In this document: positions 62,501-64,000 of the stretch, in pieces
How positions within the stretch are numbered: the stretch's first letter is position 1
Layout: every line of letters starts with the position of its first letter
DNA from: Bigelowiella natans CCMP2755
Lineage: Eukaryota > Cercozoa > Chlorarachniophyceae
DNA length: 64,000 nt
NCBI GenBank assembly: GCA_000320545.1
Contig: ADNK01000875.1
Location: 124,001-188,000 of the forward strand
Direction of reading: 5' to 3'
The notes under the pieces: generated by a model
The model's database searches: none
What the model was told of the DNA's origin: nothing
What the model saw: only the letters and a program-made list of their open reading frames with translations
Position numbers and translations under genes: made by a program

Positions 62501-64000
62501 GCGAATGCCACTGGGTACATCGAGATTCTCTTCATGCAATCCAATGGTCAATACAGCCGAGCGCACCAAATTGGCCGCTTTGGTGACCAGGCAGATACGC
62601 TAGATCTGAGCGTGAGAGACCTATTTGGAACTTCCATCCGTCAGATCGGCGATCTGAATCAAGACTCCACGCTCGACCTTATGGTAGGTGCGCCAGGAGA
62701 CGGCTTCAACAACACAGGCGCAGTGTGGATTCTGTTTATGGATGTGGCCAATACAGAAGTTGCTTATACCTATAAGATAGACCAGCATGAGCCATGGCTC
62801 AACCTGGTCAATGGCAGCGGCTTTGGTTGGAGCGTCGAAGTGATTGGCGACCTGAATGGTGATTTGATTCAGGATATAGCTGTAGGGGCGCCATTCACAA
62901 CTCCGACCCTCGGTGGAACTGAGAACAACGGTGTGGTATATCTGCTGACGCTAGACAAGTCTGGTGGCGTCACGGACAGCAGAAGGGTTCTCCCTGAGTT
63001 CGTGACGGATGACTCACTGTTCTTTGGTCGCAAGGTCAAGGCACAGCCCCGGCATCGTTCGTGCAATAGCCTCCACACAAAGTGTCTGGACAAACGCTCT
63101 GAGTACTACGAGCTAGTGACAACGCAAGGAGGCCAGGCTCACTGGAATATCTTCATTGACATCACACAGACACAAAACTGGTTCTCAGGAGGTTTTGTTG
63201 GAAGACAATTTTCGACACCTTACGGAAAGACCCACTACATCAATAGGCAGTTGAGGCCGAGATTGACTATCACTCACCTGGCCACAAGCACACCTTATAA
63301 CTCTGCGTTTGGCCTGAAGATCAGTTCTACCTTCCTTATCACACACGACGCAAATTCTACGTCGGGCATCCATGATATTGAAATCTCTACGTCCTTGGAA
63401 AGCGACTACAACGTCAACATTCTCACTAACACGATTAACTCGAACTTGCCTGGAACTACGAACCCGTACCATTTCATCCCACATCTGAAGAATACCCTCT
63501 TCAAGACTCCAATTTTCAGACTTTCTCATCCCGAAGTCTATGGTTTGGAGAGTAGGTATATCTTGCAGCCAAACTTCACACTTTCGTTTGAGTACAATAT
63601 GAACGAGACTGCAACCATCGGGGGTGTGCTCGAGAGTTCCATAACGATGAAGTACAAGATCTCTGATGACGTTACCGACTATTTGTACAAGGTTCAAAAC
63701 TTCACGGTGATGCTAAACGATAGCTCCAACGATCACCCTGTGATTCTGTCGCTACCCAAGCACTCCACATTAGAAGACACTGATCTGGTCATGCGGGACC
63801 TCACCATTGTTGACACTGACTTCTATGAGATCTACAAAGACGGTATGATGATGACCAACATCACTGTGGTCAACGGAAAGGTGTCATTGGACGGATTCCT
63901 CGAAGGTCTGTGGTTCATTGAGGCCAACAGCTCGGAGACAAATCCAGAATACGATTGGACCGACCGCTTGGTGTTCAAAGCAGGACTCATACAAACAAAC
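28333..64000 (+). CDS. Giant modular secreted/surface adhesion protein, at least 11,283 aa (3' end outside window)
   Basis: Exons: 28333-28396, 28540-28791, 28893-28947, 29020-29089, 29154-29223, 29313-29371, 29564-29624, 29757-29846, 29976-30075, 30149-30188, 30322-30442, 30590-30661, 30776-30863, 31045-31149, 31260-39681 and 39821 to beyond 64000. Phases close at every junction. The last exon has no stop for 24,180 nt. The ATG opens a signal peptide (MRAIGRLLRIVVLLALSSSA). Order of domains: Cys-rich/PAN-like; seven ~200-aa lectin-like modules with SPT-rich linkers; LamG-like; two WSC-like; seven sushi-like Cys modules; about 56 IPT/TIG-like repeats interrupted by discoidin-like, PAN-like, ricin-like and six beta-sandwich B modules; sushi; SRCR; PAN; FG-GAP; cadherin/VCBS-like. 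N-glycosylation sequons (NxT/S) are abundant. Likely extracellular, for adhesion, matrix or cell covering. Exon 7 (29564-29624) is the least certain exon: its phase-correct frame lacks the Cys pattern seen in another frame. No membrane anchor is visible; it may lie beyond the window. Confidence 0.93.
29411..29516. repeat. (AC)n(TA)n(GT)n hairpin-forming repeat in intron 6 of the giant gene
   Basis: AC run (29413-29437), TA run (29444-29479), then GT run (29485-29515). The AC arm is complementary to the GT arm and the TA run to itself, so the RNA of intron 29372-29563 can fold into one long hairpin. Confidence 0.92.
29757..35685 (+). repeat. Seven lectin-like modules (~200 aa each) of the giant protein
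   Basis: Each module has the landmarks GRCVxFLN, a long middle with FPANSTCGY, and VWCQGxxLRxVYNGV, ending in LPxTxSPT. Module 1 spans exons 8-13. Module 2 begins in exon 14. Modules 3-7 start at about 31966, 32746, 33526, 34311 and 35086, a period of ~780 nt including the linker. The conserved Cys and Trp positions suggest one disulfide-stabilised beta-sandwich fold. I cannot name the family; a sugar-binding role is a guess. Module 1 is the most divergent. Confidence 0.85.
35686..36168 (+). repeat. Long SPT/S-rich linker (mucin-like)
   Basis: About 160 residues of PTSLSPT/CGPTS-type tetrads. Shorter linkers of ~60 residues lie at about 31772-31965, 32553-32745, 33334-33525, 34117-34310 and 34900-35085. 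They are likely heavily O-glycosylated and extended. DNA here is repetitive and prone to length change. Confidence 0.9.
36169..36720 (+). other. LamG/concanavalin-like domain of the giant protein
   Basis: Contains NFTLCLSY, WHHVCGVYDGTNHKMGLYLNG and a closing DARAYRCAL, the usual signature of LamG-type jelly rolls, which bind glycans or matrix proteins. Confidence 0.75.
36724..37312 (+). other. Two WSC-like carbohydrate-binding domains of the giant protein
   Basis: The first starts WVGCFPED with SCQAACFNYVYFALRDGGYCTCGN and a late Cys; the second starts YAGCYSHR with WDDCRKVAM. These match WSC-domain patterns (YxGCY, CxxxC, GxxCxCG), known from fungal and algal wall and matrix proteins. Confidence 0.7.
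37313..39045 (+). repeat. Seven sushi-like Cys modules of the giant protein
   Basis: Repeating pattern C-x-GxxxQAxxLPxxA...C-x(10)-C-x4-C-xxGY...GxxxC-xY about every 210-250 nt, beginning near 37313, 37705, 37930, 38147, 38360, 38583 and 38832. Related to but distinct from the standard complement-control module. Confidence 0.75.
40060..40495 (+). other. Discoidin (F5/8 type C)-like insertion in the repeat array
   Basis: Reads WSPEKANDNNPLTRW, IDGVILDSD and ELEIQIAGY, the order of a discoidin domain: surface loop, strand, closing strand. Confidence 0.6.
46690..53445 (+). repeat. Six copies of a ~190-aa beta-sandwich 'B' module inside the repeat array
   Basis: Copies at about 46690-47260, 47285-47840, 49300-49910, 50780-51400, 52310-52870 and 52920-53445. 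Shared features: a start like AQSIYxxxxL, then LxNxRIAxA, TTVVYGP, Wxx[FI]xLDxPFxWDGxSNLVxEFS and a YPF...GMQ[LF] end. I recall a similar QxIYxxxEL...GWxTFxLxxPFxYDGTSNLLVE module in secreted Bacteroidota proteins; that resemblance is from memory. Confidence 0.7.
56170..56405 (+). other. PAN/Apple-like insertion in the repeat array
   Basis: YxHSDTFDNCHRNCDNSMKC and CWLYRG resemble the PAN pattern (CxxxC, CxxF, CxLY), splitting one IPT-like repeat. Confidence 0.55.
58400..58800 (+). other. Ricin B-type beta-trefoil-like insertion
   Basis: Repeated stretches KHSSTGLCLHP, DSQLCVMPSG and ATGNCLQPVG, with LHDGCYD and LASCADN, follow the trefoil spacing of ricin-B lectin repeats. This is only a carbohydrate-binding lectin fold; no toxin catalytic chain is present. 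Confidence 0.65.
61240..61990 (+). other. Sushi, SRCR and PAN domains of the giant protein
   Basis: Sushi-like CxLGCDPGFHSVGS followed by CLTSGEYGP (about 61240-61435). SRCR with GRLEVYRNGSYGPVCQD, VICRNSGAG, CSGNETALSQCAG and EVGLTCAD (about 61436-61755). PAN-like YCKGQIL...CKEICTFQANCSGVVW (about 61760-61990). Confidence 0.75.
62030..62965 (+). other. FG-GAP (integrin-alpha-like) repeats of the giant protein
   Basis: Five Ca-binding loops of the DxDGxG/DxNGDG type: DLDGNGYNEM, DINGDGIEDIAV, DINGDGIPEVVV, DLNQDSTLDLMV and DLNGDLIQDIAV, with following GAP-like motifs such as VGAPGDGFNNTG. These suggest a beta-propeller. The sequence after 63000 (to the window end) is beta-rich with a cadherin/VCBS-like EDTDL...TIVDTDFYE motif. 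Confidence 0.8.

Overview
The window is nuclear DNA of a eukaryote. Its genes are split by many short GT-AG introns (about 60-550 nt), it carries a Ty3/Gypsy-type LTR retrotransposon, and it is full of microsatellites. Gene content (a MOB1 kinase activator, RanBP2-type and C2H2 zinc-finger proteins, a CocE/NonD-type hydrolase and a giant modular surface protein) suggests a free-living protist, probably a microalga. A cryptophyte is my best guess from general sequence style, with low confidence. All exon models were built by hand from splice signals, reading-phase continuity and family motifs, with no RNA or database evidence.

Layout. 600-2426 (-): MOB1-family gene, at least 10 exons, one intron apparently with a GC donor. 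3177-4598 (+): 5-exon gene for a protein with four RanBP2-like zinc fingers. 5467-13094 (-): 26-exon gene for an 857-aa CocE/NonD (peptidase S15-like) serine hydrolase with an N-terminal membrane domain. Almost all the microsatellites of the 5.5-13 kb stretch lie in its introns. 14846-17517 (+): 5-exon gene for a 767-aa protein with six C2H2 fingers. 18131-23846: complete LTR retrotransposon with identical 326-bp LTRs, a 4-bp target duplication and one intact 1657-codon gag-pol frame. 25093-27177 (-): 9-exon gene for a 397-aa coiled-coil protein with an N-terminal hydrophobic segment. 28333 to beyond 64000 (+): a giant gene of at least 16 exons and at least 11,283 codons. Its last visible exon stays open for more than 24 kb and runs off the window.

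The giant product starts with a signal peptide and a Cys-rich region. Then come seven lectin-like modules with Ser/Pro/Thr linkers, a LamG-like domain, two WSC-like domains, seven sushi-like Cys modules and about 56 copies of a ~96-aa beta-rich, IPT/TIG-like repeat. Discoidin-like, ricin-like, PAN-like and other modules interrupt the repeat array. Sushi, SRCR, PAN, FG-GAP and cadherin/VCBS-like regions follow. This is the architecture of a very large cell-surface or matrix adhesion protein.

The most striking observation is at 5575-5708. The last intron of the hydrolase gene is almost entirely a 115-bp inverted copy (about 94% identical) of part of exon 1 of the same gene. It is flanked by an 8-bp direct repeat, and its removal restores exactly the uninterrupted sequence. 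It looks like a recently gained intron caught with its source and target-site duplication.
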